This document shows, in pieces, positions 41,491 through 49,963 of a stretch of DNA of 64,000 nucleotides (positions are counted from its first letter, which is position 1; every line of letters begins with the position of its first letter). Origin of the DNA: JAFKFH01 sp017307375 (GTDB lineage Bacteria; Pseudomonadota; Alphaproteobacteria; Ferrovibrionales; Ferrovibrionaceae); the NCBI GenBank assembly GCA_965229335.1, contig OZ245874.1, positions 6,944,001-7,008,000 on the forward strand, given 5' to 3'. The translations under genes and the position numbers were made by a program. The notes beneath the pieces were generated by a model. The model worked only from the letters and a program-made list of their open reading frames with translations, did not search any database and was not told the origin of the DNA.

Positions 41491-42677
41491 CCGCTCCCTA
41501 TCGCTGGGTCCTGGTCGCCCTCGGGGCGCTGATGACCTGCGTCGCGCTCGGCGCCATGTTCTCGCTGGCGATCTTCCTCGAACCGCTCGCGGCCGAGACG
41601 GGCTGGTCGCGCGCGGGCATCTCCGGCGCGATGACCGTCAACTTCATCGTCATGGGGCTGGGCGCCTTCGCCTGGGGGTGGCTGAGCGACCGGTTCGGCG
41701 TGCGCCTCGTCGTGACGGCCGGCGCAGTGCTGCTTGGCCTTGCCCTGGTGCTGGCAAGCCGGATGACCACGCTGATCTCGTTCCAGCTCGTCTACGGCAT
41801 GCTGGTCGGGCTGGCGGCGGCGGCCTTCTTCGCGCCGATGATGGCGACCGTGACCGGCTGGTTCGAAACCCATCGCAGCCTGGCGGTCTCGCTGGTTTCG
41901 GCCGGGATGGGGGTCGCGCCGATGACCATCTCGCCGTTGGCGCGCTGGCTGATCACCGCCTACGACTGGCGCACGGCGATGCTGGCGATCGGCGTCGGCA
42001 GCTGGATCCTGCTGCTTCCGGCGGCGCTGGCGGTGCGGCGGCCGCCCGTGGCGGTCGGCGACGCGGCGCTTGCCGCCAGCGGGGAACCCGGCATCGGCCG
42101 CGCCTTGCGCTCGACGCCCTTCATCGTCCTCGGCCTGACCTTCTTCGCCTGCTGCGCCGCCCATTCCGGCCCGATCTTCCACATGGTGTCCTACGCGATG
42201 TTCTGCGGCGTCGCGCCGATGGCGGCGGTGACGATCTACGGCGTCGAGGGACTGGCCGGGCTGGGCGGCCGCCTGCTGTTCGGCATCGCCGCCGATCGCC
42301 TGGGCGTCAAACCCGTATTGATCACCGGGCTGATGATCCAGTCGGTCGTCATCGCCGCCTATCTCGCCGTCGGCGGGCTGAGCCAGTTCTATCTGCTGGC
42401 CATCGTCTTCGGCGCGGCCTATGGCGGGGTGATGCCGCTCTATGCCGTGCTGGCGCGCGACTATTTCGGCCAGGCGACGCTCGGCGCCGTGCTCGGCGCG
42501 GCGATGATGCTCTCCAGCCTCGGCATGGCGCTCGGCCCGGTCGCCGGCGGCTGGATCTTCGACCGGTTCGGCGACTATGGCTGGCTGTTCATCGGGTCCG
42601 CCATCCTGGGCGTCGGCGCGGTCGCGATGGCGATCGCCTTCCCGCCCTTGCCCCGCCGCGCGGAGGTCGCGCCATGA
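41487..42677 (+). CDS. MFS transporter
   Basis: 396 residues, 12 predicted TM helices. Motif A-like WLSDRFGVRLV near 63-73; an oxalate/formate or monocarboxylate-type (OFA) pattern with SLAIFLEPLAAETGWSRAGIS near the N-terminus. ATG 41487 overlaps the TetR stop (ATGA). Substrate unknown; transport is likely induced when the TetR ligand is present. Confidence 0.92.
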   Translation: MTAPYRWVLVALGALMTCVALGAMFSLAIFLEPLAAETGWSRAGISGAMTVNFIVMGLGAFAWGWLSDRFGVRLVVTAGAVLLGLALVLASRMTTLISFQLVYGMLVGLAAAAFFAPMMATVTGWFETHRSLAVSLVSAGMGVAPMTISPLARWLITAYDWRTAMLAIGVGSWILLLPAALAVRRPPVAVGDAALAASGEPGIGRALRSTPFIVLGLTFFACCAAHSGPIFHMVSYAMFCGVAPMAAVTIYGVEGLAGLGGRLLFGIAADRLGVKPVLITGLMIQSVVIAAYLAVGGLSQFYLLAIVFGAAYGGVMPLYAVLARDYFGQATLGAVLGAAMMLSSLGMALGPVAGGWIFDRFGDYGWLFIGSAILGVGAVAMAIAFPPLPRRAEVAP

Positions 42678-42778
42678 TCGCGCAAATCGTGGCCCTGCTC
42701 GATGCCTGCCGGGTCGTGCACGCGCATGCGTCGGTGCCGATCGGCCACGACGACCTCAAGGGCATGCCCCGGCGCTAG
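42674..42778 (+). CDS. Possible 34-residue protein coupled to the MFS gene
   Basis: ATGA overlap with the MFS stop; translates to MIAQIVALLDACRVVHAHAS then VPIGHDDLKGMPRR. It could be real (coupled translation) or a remnant of a longer gene. It ends inside the convergent DUF1491 stop region. No family recognised. Confidence 0.4.
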   Translation: MIAQIVALLDACRVVHAHASVPIGHDDLKGMPRR

Positions 42779-43113
42779 AACAGCGGCTCGGTGAGGAAGC
42801 TGCGCCCCTTGCGATCCTCGATCTCGACGATCCAGATGTCGGGATCGCGGGCGATCGCCTTGGCCAGATAGGCTTCGCAATCCGCATCGGCAACCGGTGC
42901 CGGCCCCGTGACGTTTAGCCACCCGAGCCGCCCCTCGCCATCGCGGGCCTGGGTCAGTATGCTGCCGGTGCCGTCGAGGCGGTTGATTCGGACCGCCAGC
43001 GCGCCGGCTCCACCCTCGCCCCGTCTCACCACCATGGCCGGCACGGCCTCGACGGCGCAACGGCGGATCAGGGCGGCGACGGCGATCTCGGTCTTCACGC
43101 GGGCTTCACTCAT
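42775..43113 (-). CDS. DUF1491 family protein
   Basis: 112 residues. Recognisable pieces: RVKTEIAVAALIRRC at the N-terminus, VVRRGEGGAGALAVRINRLDG, and DPDIWIVEIEDRKGR near the end, all typical of this alphaproteobacterial family of unknown function. ATG 43113 has GGGGGA seven bases upstream; an ATG six codons earlier is possible. Divergent from the antiporter across 45 bases. Confidence 0.87.
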   Translation of the reverse strand: MSEARVKTEIAVAALIRRCAVEAVPAMVVRRGEGGAGALAVRINRLDGTGSILTQARDGEGRLGWLNVTGPAPVADADCEAYLAKAIARDPDIWIVEIEDRKGRSFLTEPLF

Positions 43114-43158
43114 CGTCGTGTCGTCCCCCATCAGGCGGCAGAATGCAAGAGGGTTACG

Positions 43159-44907
43159 ATGACTGAGGGTGGCGTGCCCTATCTGCGCGAAGCGGTGGTG
43201 TTCTTCGCGACCGCCGGCATCGTCATCCCCGTGTTCCATCGCCTGCGCATCAATCCGATGCTCGGCTACCTGCTGGCCGGCATCGCGATCGGGCCGTTCG
43301 GTCTGGGCCGGCTGATTCCCGAATTTCCGATTCTGCACGAGATCGTCATCGGCGACATCGAGGGGGTGCGCGACATCGCCGAGCTCGGCGTCGTCTTCCT
43401 GATGTTCATGGTCGGGCTGGAACTGTCGCTGTCGCGGCTGTGGACGCTGCGCCGCTACGTGCTCGGCCTCGGCGGGGCGCAGATCGCGGCGACCGGCGCC
43501 GTCATCGCCGCGATCGCCTGGGCCTTCGGCAACAGCCCGGCCGCGGCGATCGTGCTGGGCGCGTGCCTGGCGCTGTCCTCGACGGCGATGATCGTCCAGG
43601 CCCTGACCGAGCAGCGCCGGCTGACCAGCCCGACCGGCCAGGTCGCGCTGGCGATCCTGCTGATGCAGGACCTGGCGGTGATCCCGATCCTGTTCCTGCT
43701 CGGCGCGCTGGCCGGGCAGGAGGCGGGGCAGGCGTCGCTGGCGCTGGGCATGGCGACCGCCCTGGCCAAGGCTGCCGTCGCCGTGGTCGTCATCGTCATC
43801 GTCGGACGCCTGATGCTGAAGCCGCTGTTCCGGCTGGTCAGCGCGGCCGGCGCCCCGGAACTGTTCCTGGCCGTGGCCCTGGTCGTGGCGCTGGGCACCG
43901 CCTCGGCCACCAAGGCGGCCGGGCTGTCGATGACGCTGGGCGCCTTCCTCGCCGGCATGGTGCTGTCGGAAGGCGAGCACCGCCATGCCGTCGAAGTGGC
44001 GATCGAACCGTTCAAGGGCCTGCTGCTCGGGCTGTTCTTCGTCTCGGTCGGCATGGGTATCGATCCCGCCGCGCTGGCCGGGCAGATCGGCATGCTGAGC
44101 GTCGGGGTCGTTGGACTGCTCGCCATCAAGGCCGGCATCCTCGCCGCACTGTGCCTGGCCTTCCGCCTGCCGCGCTCGGTATCGGTCGAGACCGGCTTGC
44201 TGCTCGGCCAGGGCGGCGAATTCGCCCTGGTGGTGGTCGGGGCGGCGATGGCCCAGGGGCTGATCGCCGAGGGCATCGGCCAGTTCATGATGGTCCTGGT
44301 CGCGGTGACCATGGTGCTGACGCCGCTGGGCGGCATCGCCGCCCGCCGGCTCGGCGCGGCGCTGGCCCGCCGCGAGCACGGACCGGTCGGCACCGCCGCG
44401 GCCCTCGATGGCGGCCAGCTCGACGGCCACGTGGTCATCGCGGGTTTCGGCCGGGTCGGCCAGCTCGTCGCCGGTTTTGCCGCCGACCGCGACCTGCCCT
44501 ATCTCGCCCTCGACCTGCGCGGCGAGACCGTCGCCTCGGCCCGCGACCGCGACCTGCCGGTGTTCTTCGGCAATGCCGCACGCAGCGAACTGCTCGAACG
44601 GCTCGGCACCGGCCAGGCGCGTGCGCTGATCGTGGCGGTCGACGACGACAAGGCGGCGATGCGGCTGGTCGAAGGGGCGCGGCGCGCCTGGCCCGACCTG
44701 CCGATCTTCGCCCGCGCCCGCGATGCGCGGCATGCCACCGGGCTGACGCGGGCCGGTGCCACGGCCGTGGTGCCGGAAACCGTCGAGGCCAGCCTGCAGC
44801 TCGGCCGGCTGATGCTCGAAGCCTCGGGGATCGGCGACGACGAAATCGACCGGGTGGTCGACGACCAGCGGGCCCGCGCCCTGTCGGCGCTTCACCACGG
44901 CGAATAA
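43159..44907 (+). CDS. Kef-type K+/H+ antiporter (CPA2) with RCK domain
   Basis: 582 residues. Membrane part to about 390 with the CPA2 features ELGVVFLMFMVGLELS near 75-90, LALSSTAMIVQAL and ILLMQDLAVIPILFL. A soluble TrkA-N/RCK domain starts near 424 (HVVIAGFGRVGQLVA). It likely ejects potassium in exchange for protons under electrophile or pH stress. No KefF/KefG-type ancillary flavoprotein is adjacent. The ATG is preceded by AAGAGGG. Confidence 0.94.
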   Translation: MTEGGVPYLREAVVFFATAGIVIPVFHRLRINPMLGYLLAGIAIGPFGLGRLIPEFPILHEIVIGDIEGVRDIAELGVVFLMFMVGLELSLSRLWTLRRYVLGLGGAQIAATGAVIAAIAWAFGNSPAAAIVLGACLALSSTAMIVQALTEQRRLTSPTGQVALAILLMQDLAVIPILFLLGALAGQEAGQASLALGMATALAKAAVAVVVIVIVGRLMLKPLFRLVSAAGAPELFLAVALVVALGTASATKAAGLSMTLGAFLAGMVLSEGEHRHAVEVAIEPFKGLLLGLFFVSVGMGIDPAALAGQIGMLSVGVVGLLAIKAGILAALCLAFRLPRSVSVETGLLLGQGGEFALVVVGAAMAQGLIAEGIGQFMMVLVAVTMVLTPLGGIAARRLGAALARREHGPVGTAAALDGGQLDGHVVIAGFGRVGQLVAGFAADRDLPYLALDLRGETVASARDRDLPVFFGNAARSELLERLGTGQARALIVAVDDDKAAMRLVEGARRAWPDLPIFARARDARHATGLTRAGATAVVPETVEASLQLGRLMLEASGIGDDEIDRVVDDQRARALSALHHGE

Positions 44908-44968
44908 CCTGATATCTTCGCCGTCCGCGTGAACCCGCCCGGTTTCGTTTCAGCACGGCAGCGCACTC

Positions 44969-45877
44969 ATGACCTATCAGATCGGCTTTTCCGGCGGCAG
45001 GCTCGACCGCGCCGGAACCAGGCGCAACGACCCGGCATGGCTGGCCGCGACGCTTGCCGCGCCCGAGACCCGCTTCGTCGCCGTCAATGCCGAGCTGAAG
45101 GTGGCGATCGACCTGGCGCCGGCGCCCCACATCGCCTGGCGCGGCGCCGAGGCGATGCTGCGCGACGGCGCCAATGCCGTGCTGCTCGGCCTGGCCGACG
45201 GCGTCGCCCATGTCGCGGTCGACCGCCCCGACCTGGCCGAACCGCCGCCCGGCGCCAAGTTCATCGACCTGCGCTCGATCGCCCCGCAGCTGCGCGACGG
45301 CGAAGCCGGCATCCTGGCCCAGGCCAAGAGCATGATCGACTGGCACCGCCGCCACCGCTTTTGCGCGGTCTGCGGCCATGGCTCGCAGCCGGCCGAAGGC
45401 GGCTATGTCCGGCATTGCACCAACCCCGAGTGCAAGGCCCATCACTTCCCGCGCACCGACCCCGTCGCCATCATGCTGGTGGTGCACGGGTCAGACGTGC
45501 TGCTCGGCCGCCAGCGCCAGTTCGTCGCCGGCGCCTATTCGGCGCTGGCCGGTTTCATCGAACCGGGCGAGACGATCGAGGAAGCGGTCGCCCGCGAGAT
45601 CGCCGAGGAAGCCGGGATCACCGTCGGCCGGGTGCGCTACCTCGCCTCCCAGCCCTGGCCGTTCCCGTCGTCGCTGATGATCGGCTGCGTCGCCGAGGCC
45701 ATGACCCGCGACATCGTCATCGACACCCAGGAACTCGAGGATTGCCGGTGGTTTGCGCGCGACGAGGTGGTGCGCATGGTCGACCGCGCCCTCGACCTCG
45801 AAGTCAATCCGCGCATGCCGCCGCCGCTGAGCCTCGCGCACCAACTGGCGCGGATGTGGCTCGACGAGACGGCCTAG
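44969..45877 (+). CDS. nudC: NAD(+) diphosphatase / NAD-cap RNA hydrolase
   Basis: 302 residues. N-terminal domain, zinc ribbon (CAVCG ... CTNPEC near 131-155), Nudix box GFIEPGETIEEAVAREIAEE (about 194-213) and the NudC-specific SQPWPFPSS. Hydrolyses NADH and removes NAD caps from RNA in known homologues. The 3' end overlaps the convergent pheA copy by 4 bases. Confidence 0.95.
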   Translation: MTYQIGFSGGRLDRAGTRRNDPAWLAATLAAPETRFVAVNAELKVAIDLAPAPHIAWRGAEAMLRDGANAVLLGLADGVAHVAVDRPDLAEPPPGAKFIDLRSIAPQLRDGEAGILAQAKSMIDWHRRHRFCAVCGHGSQPAEGGYVRHCTNPECKAHHFPRTDPVAIMLVVHGSDVLLGRQRQFVAGAYSALAGFIEPGETIEEAVAREIAEEAGITVGRVRYLASQPWPFPSSLMIGCVAEAMTRDIVIDTQELEDCRWFARDEVVRMVDRALDLEVNPRMPPPLSLAHQLARMWLDETA

Positions 45878-46737
45878 CGCTTCTCCCGCCGATAGGAATG
45901 CGCCGGATAGGCGCCCAGCACCTTCATCTTGATGGTGAAGTGGCGCAGTTCGTCGAGCGCCCGGTCGACCGCCTTGTCGGCCGGGTGGCCCTCGATCTCG
46001 GCATAGAACTGCGCCACCGTGAAGGTCTCGATCAGGTAGCTTTCGAGCTTGACCACGTTGACGCCGTTGGTGGCGAACCCACCCAGCGCCTTGTAGAGCG
46101 CCGAGGGCTGGCTGCCGACCTGGAACAGGATCGAGGTCATGAACGGACCCGCCGACAGCGGGTCGGGGTCCTGGCGGTGGCGGGTCAGCGCGACGAAACG
46201 GGTGGTGTTGCCGAGCTGGTCCTCGATGCCGGCCTGCAGCGAGTCGAGGCCGTAGATCTCGCCGGCCAGGCCCGAGGCGATCGCCGCCTCCTCCGGGTTG
46301 CCGCGGGCGGCGACGTCCTTCGCGGCGCCGGCGGTATCGGCGACCTCGATCGCCTCGAGGCCGTGGGCGCGCAGATACTGCCGGCACTGCGACAGCGCCT
46401 GGATATGGCTGTAGACCCGCCTGAGCGAGCCGAGGGTCGCCCCCTTCGGCGCCAGCAGGTGGTGGCGCACCCGCAGGAAGTGCTCGGCCACGATCGCCAG
46501 TCCCGAATCCGGCAGCAGCGCGTGGATGTCGGCCACCCGGCCGGCCATCGAATTCTCGATCGGGATCAGTGCCCGGTCGACCGCGCCGTCCTGCAGCGCG
46601 GCGAAGGCGTCGGCGAAGGTGGCGCAAGGATAGGGCGTCAGCTCCGGGTAGACTTCGCGGCACGCCAGGTGCGAATAGGCGCCCGGCACCCCCTGGAACG
46701 CCAGCAGGTCGCCCGGATCGGACAGATCGCCGGTCAT
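45874..46737 (-). CDS. pheA: Prephenate dehydratase, second tandem copy
   Basis: 287 residues. Converts prephenate to phenylpyruvate. Catalytic domain: AFQGVPGAYSHLACRE at the N-terminus, PIENSMAGRV, and GNTTRFVAL (essential TRF). ACT domain from about 195: SALYKALGGFATNGVNVVKLESY, binding phenylalanine for feedback control. ATG 46737 is four bases after the stop of a homologous gene. Both copies have all motifs. The -MTGDLSDPGDLL N-terminus differs from its neighbour's. The longer upstream reading is antisense. Confidence 0.95.
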   Translation of the reverse strand: MTGDLSDPGDLLAFQGVPGAYSHLACREVYPELTPYPCATFADAFAALQDGAVDRALIPIENSMAGRVADIHALLPDSGLAIVAEHFLRVRHHLLAPKGATLGSLRRVYSHIQALSQCRQYLRAHGLEAIEVADTAGAAKDVAARGNPEEAAIASGLAGEIYGLDSLQAGIEDQLGNTTRFVALTRHRQDPDPLSAGPFMTSILFQVGSQPSALYKALGGFATNGVNVVKLESYLIETFTVAQFYAEIEGHPADKAVDRALDELRHFTIKMKVLGAYPAHSYRREKR

Positions 46738-46741
46738 CGCC

Positions 46742-47605
46742 TCAGGCCGGCTCGCCGCGATAGGGGTGGGCGGGGAACACGCCGAGCATCTTGAAGCGGC
46801 CGGAGAAGTACTTGAGCTCGTCGAGCGCGCGGTCGACCGCCTTGTCGGCCGGATGGCCCTCGATTTCCAGGTAGAACTGCGCCACCTGGAAGCTCGCATC
46901 GGTGATGTAGCTTTCCAGCTTGACCACGTTGATGCCGTTGGTGGCAAACCCGCCCAGCGCCTTGTAGAGCGCGGCCGGCTGGCTGCGCACCTGGAACAGC
47001 ACCGCGGTCAGGGTCCGCCCGGACTTGGGGTCCGGGTCCGAACGGTGGCGGGCCATGACGACGAAGCGGGTGGTATTGCCGAGCTGGTCCTCGACATTGG
47101 CGCGCAAGGATTGCAGGCCGTAGATCTCGCCGGCGATCTCGGAGGCGATGACGGCTTCCTCGGGGTCGTTGCGCTCGGCGATTTCCTTGGCGGCGCCGGC
47201 GGTATTGGCGCGCACGATCGCCTCGAGCCCCAGGTCGCGGATCAGCTTGCGGCACTGCGACAGGCCCTGGATATGGCTGTAGACCCGCTTGACCCGGTCG
47301 ATCCGGGCCCCTTTCGGCGCCAGCAGGTGGTGGCGGATCCGCAGGAAATGCTCGCCGACGATGTAGAGGCCGGAATCGGGCAGCAGATGGTGGATGTCGG
47401 CGACGCGGCCGGCCAGCGAATTCTCGATCGGGAACAGCGCGCGGTCGGCGCGGCCCGACGTGACCGCGGCAAACGAGTCCTCGAAGCTCGGGCAGGCCAA
47501 GGGAATCAGATCCGGAAACGCTTCCCGGCAGGCCAGGTGCTGATAGGCACCGGGCTCGCCCTGGAAGGCGATGAGGCGGGAGGGATCTTCCATCGGCGAG
47601 TTCAT
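46742..47605 (-). CDS. pheA: Prephenate dehydratase, first tandem copy
   Basis: 287 residues, same length as the following copy. AFQGEPGAYQHLACREAFPD, PIENSLAGRVADIHHLLPDSG, GNTTRFVVMARHR, and ACT domain with AALYKALGGFATNGINVVKL. The two proteins are clearly paralogous and diverged (differences throughout, most in the ACT domain and N-terminus). ATG 47605, or ATG 47593 four codons later. The gene starts 48 bases after kdsB on the same strand, so kdsB, pheA and pheA probably form an operon. Confidence 0.95.
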   Translation of the reverse strand: MNSPMEDPSRLIAFQGEPGAYQHLACREAFPDLIPLACPSFEDSFAAVTSGRADRALFPIENSLAGRVADIHHLLPDSGLYIVGEHFLRIRHHLLAPKGARIDRVKRVYSHIQGLSQCRKLIRDLGLEAIVRANTAGAAKEIAERNDPEEAVIASEIAGEIYGLQSLRANVEDQLGNTTRFVVMARHRSDPDPKSGRTLTAVLFQVRSQPAALYKALGGFATNGINVVKLESYITDASFQVAQFYLEIEGHPADKAVDRALDELKYFSGRFKMLGVFPAHPYRGEPA

Positions 47606-47653
47606 GGCAACGCTACTTTCAGGCGAGCGGATGACGCGGGATGCTCAGGGATA

Positions 47654-48394
47654 TCAGGCCATCGCCGCGCGGACGCGATCGAGGTCGGCGGGAGTATCGA
47701 CACCCAGCGGAACCCTGTCAACGAGCGCCACCCCGATGGTCATGCCGGCTTCCAGCGCCCGCAACTGCTCGAGCCGCTCGCGGATTTCCAGCGGCGAGGG
47801 CGGCAGCGCCACGAAGCGCTGCAGGGCGGCCCGGGTATAGGCGTAGATCCCGATATGGTGCCACAGCGGCCCCTCGCCGGTCGGGGCGGTGGCCCGGGTG
47901 AAATAGAGGGCGCGGCCGTTGCGGCCATCCGGCCCCATCGCCACGATCGCCTTGGTCACGCTGTCGGCGGTGCGCTCGCGCGGGTCGGTGATGACGGCGG
48001 CCAGCGTGCCGATGTCGGTGCCGGCGACGTCGAGCGGCGCCAGCGAGCGCCGCACGTCCTCCGGCGCGATCGCCGGCAGGTCGCCCTGCAGGTTGACGAT
48101 CGCGTCGTGCCGGCCGTCCGGGTCGCAGGCCTGGACCGCCGCCCAGACGCGGTCGGAGCCCGAGGGCAGGGCCGGGTCGGTCAACACCGCGCGGCCGCCC
48201 GCGGCGGTCACCGCCTCGGCGATCTCGGGGTCGCCGCAGGCGACGACCACCGGGCCGATATCGGCCTCGATCGCCCGGCGCCAGACCTGGACGATCATCG
48301 GCAGGCCGTGGATATCGGCCAGCGGCTTGTTCGGCAGACGGGTCGAGGCGAGCCGCGACGGCACGACGACGAGGGGGCTGGAAGGGCTCGCCAT
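47654..48394 (-). CDS. kdsB: 3-deoxy-manno-octulosonate cytidylyltransferase
   Basis: 246 residues. Activates Kdo with CTP for lipopolysaccharide. N-terminal PSRLASTRLPNKPLADIHG with the nucleotide-binding RLxSTRLPxK, VNLQGDLPAI near 108-117, and HHIGIYAYTR near 186-195. The motif reads QGDLP rather than the commoner QGDEP. ATG 48394 has GGAGG ten bases upstream. The cytochrome c gene is divergent. Confidence 0.95.
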   Translation of the reverse strand: MASPSSPLVVVPSRLASTRLPNKPLADIHGLPMIVQVWRRAIEADIGPVVVACGDPEIAEAVTAAGGRAVLTDPALPSGSDRVWAAVQACDPDGRHDAIVNLQGDLPAIAPEDVRRSLAPLDVAGTDIGTLAAVITDPRERTADSVTKAIVAMGPDGRNGRALYFTRATAPTGEGPLWHHIGIYAYTRAALQRFVALPPSPLEIRERLEQLRALEAGMTIGVALVDRVPLGVDTPADLDRVRAAMA

Positions 48395-48583
48395 GGCCAA
48401 ATATCCTCCCGGAAACGGCAATTTTGCCCGGGCGCCGTTATACGGGTTGCCAGTCTCGCCCGGAAGTCGCTAAATTCCGCCCGCTCGGCGGGGTGTTAGA
48501 CGCGGACCGATTCCGCGCGCGCCCAGCCGGCAGGCCCGCCTTCGCGCGGGGCCCGGGGGCCAAAGACTACATAGGGTAGCGAA

Positions 48584-49132
48584 ATGGACAGTTTTGAATT
48601 CAACAAGGTCGCCGGTGCGGTGCTTGCCGCCGCCCTGATCGCCGTCGTCATCGGCAATGTCGGCGGCATGGTGGTGAGCCCGAAGAAGCTGTCGACCAAC
48701 GCCTACCCGATCGCGGTGCCCGACGAAGCCGCCGCCGCGGCCGAGCCGGCGAAGGCCGAGCCCCAGGTGCCGCTGGGCCAGCTGCTGGCCGCCGCGAATG
48801 TCGACGCCGGCGCCAATGCGGCCAAGAAGTGCCTGACCTGCCACAGCTTCGACAAGGGCGGTCCCGCCAAGGTCGGCCCGAATCTCTACGGCGTGCTGGG
48901 CAACCACCATGCCCATGCCGACGGCTTCGCCTATTCGCCGGCCATGGCCGCGCTGAAGGGCAAGGAGTGGACCTGGGACGACATGAACGCCTGGGTCGAG
49001 GCGCCGTCCAAGGCGATCCCCGGCAACAAGATGGCCTTCGCCGGGATCAAGAGCGCCAAGGAACGCGCCGACCTGCTGCTCTACATCAACAAGATGTCGG
49101 ACAAGCCGCTGCCGCTGCCGCCGGCCAACTGA
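48584..49132 (+). CDS. Membrane-anchored c-type cytochrome (c552/CycM-like)
   Basis: 182 residues. N-terminal anchor helix (AVLAAALIAVVIGNVGGMVV), an Ala/Pro/Glu-rich linker, then a class I cytochrome c: heme site CLTCH at about 82-86, GPNLYGVLG, and distal Met in GNKMAF near 150. Likely shuttles electrons to a terminal oxidase on the periplasmic side. The arrangement next to kdsB and pheA is common in alphaproteobacteria. Confidence 0.95.
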   Translation: MDSFEFNKVAGAVLAAALIAVVIGNVGGMVVSPKKLSTNAYPIAVPDEAAAAAEPAKAEPQVPLGQLLAAANVDAGANAAKKCLTCHSFDKGGPAKVGPNLYGVLGNHHAHADGFAYSPAMAALKGKEWTWDDMNAWVEAPSKAIPGNKMAFAGIKSAKERADLLLYINKMSDKPLPLPPAN

Positions 49133-49146
49133 GCCGCCGCGCCCGC

Positions 49147-49944
49147 GTGACGACGGAGCTTGCCCCCGGGCTGGTGACGGCCGAGCACCTCGCGCTCGCC
49201 GCCACCCTGGCCGATGCCGCCGGCGCGGTGATCCGCCCCTATTTCCGCGCCGGGGTCGATGTCGACGACAAGGCCGACGCCTCGCCGGTCACCATCGCCG
49301 ACCGCGAGGCCGAACTGGCGATGCGCCGCCTGATCGAGGCGCGCTTTCCCGACCACGGCATCTTCGGCGAGGAACACGGCATCGTCCGCGGCGATGCCGA
49401 TTTCGTCTGGATCCTCGATCCCGTCGACGGCACCAAATCCTTCGTTGCCGGCCTGCCGCTGTTCGTCACGCTGATCGCGCTGACCTGGCGCGGTAAGCCG
49501 ATCCTGGGCGTCATCGACCAGCCGATCACCGGCGAGCGCTGGATCGGGGCCATCGGCCACGGCACGACGCTGAACGGCAAGCCCGTCACGGTGCGCCGCG
49601 GCCGCGCCCTGGCGGACGCCACCGCCTTCTTCCTGCCCCATGCCGGGCCCGACGATCCCGACGAGAAGGCGCTGGATGCCCTGCGCCGGCGCATCAAGCT
49701 GTTCCGGCTGGGCGGCGACGGCTATGCCTATGCCCTGCTCGCCTCCGGTTTCGTAGACGTGATCGCCGAACCCGAACTGCAGCCCTATGATTTCGCGGCA
49801 CTGGTCGCCGTCATCGAGGGCGCCGGCGGCCTCATCACCGACTGGGAGGGCCGGCCGCTCGATGCCCGCCGCACCGCCCGCGTGCTGGCGGCGGGCGACC
49901 CGACGCTGTTGCGCGCCGCCAGCGAGGTGCTGACGGCAGGTTAA
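49147..49944 (+). CDS. Inositol-monophosphatase family protein, HisN-type histidinol-phosphatase
   Basis: 265 residues from GTG 49147, 14 bases after the cytochrome stop. Motifs: ADREAE near 58, GEEHG near 75, metal-binding DPVDGTKSFV near 91-100, and QPYDFAALVAVIEGAGG near 215 (YD in place of WD). These fit HisN of the IMPase superfamily; other phosphate esters are possible. The next gene follows after 19 bases. Confidence 0.85.
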   Translation: MTTELAPGLVTAEHLALAATLADAAGAVIRPYFRAGVDVDDKADASPVTIADREAELAMRRLIEARFPDHGIFGEEHGIVRGDADFVWILDPVDGTKSFVAGLPLFVTLIALTWRGKPILGVIDQPITGERWIGAIGHGTTLNGKPVTVRRGRALADATAFFLPHAGPDDPDEKALDALRRRIKLFRLGGDGYAYALLASGFVDVIAEPELQPYDFAALVAVIEGAGGLITDWEGRPLDARRTARVLAAGDPTLLRAASEVLTAG

Positions 49945-49963
49945 TCTTGACGGAGGTGGCCCG

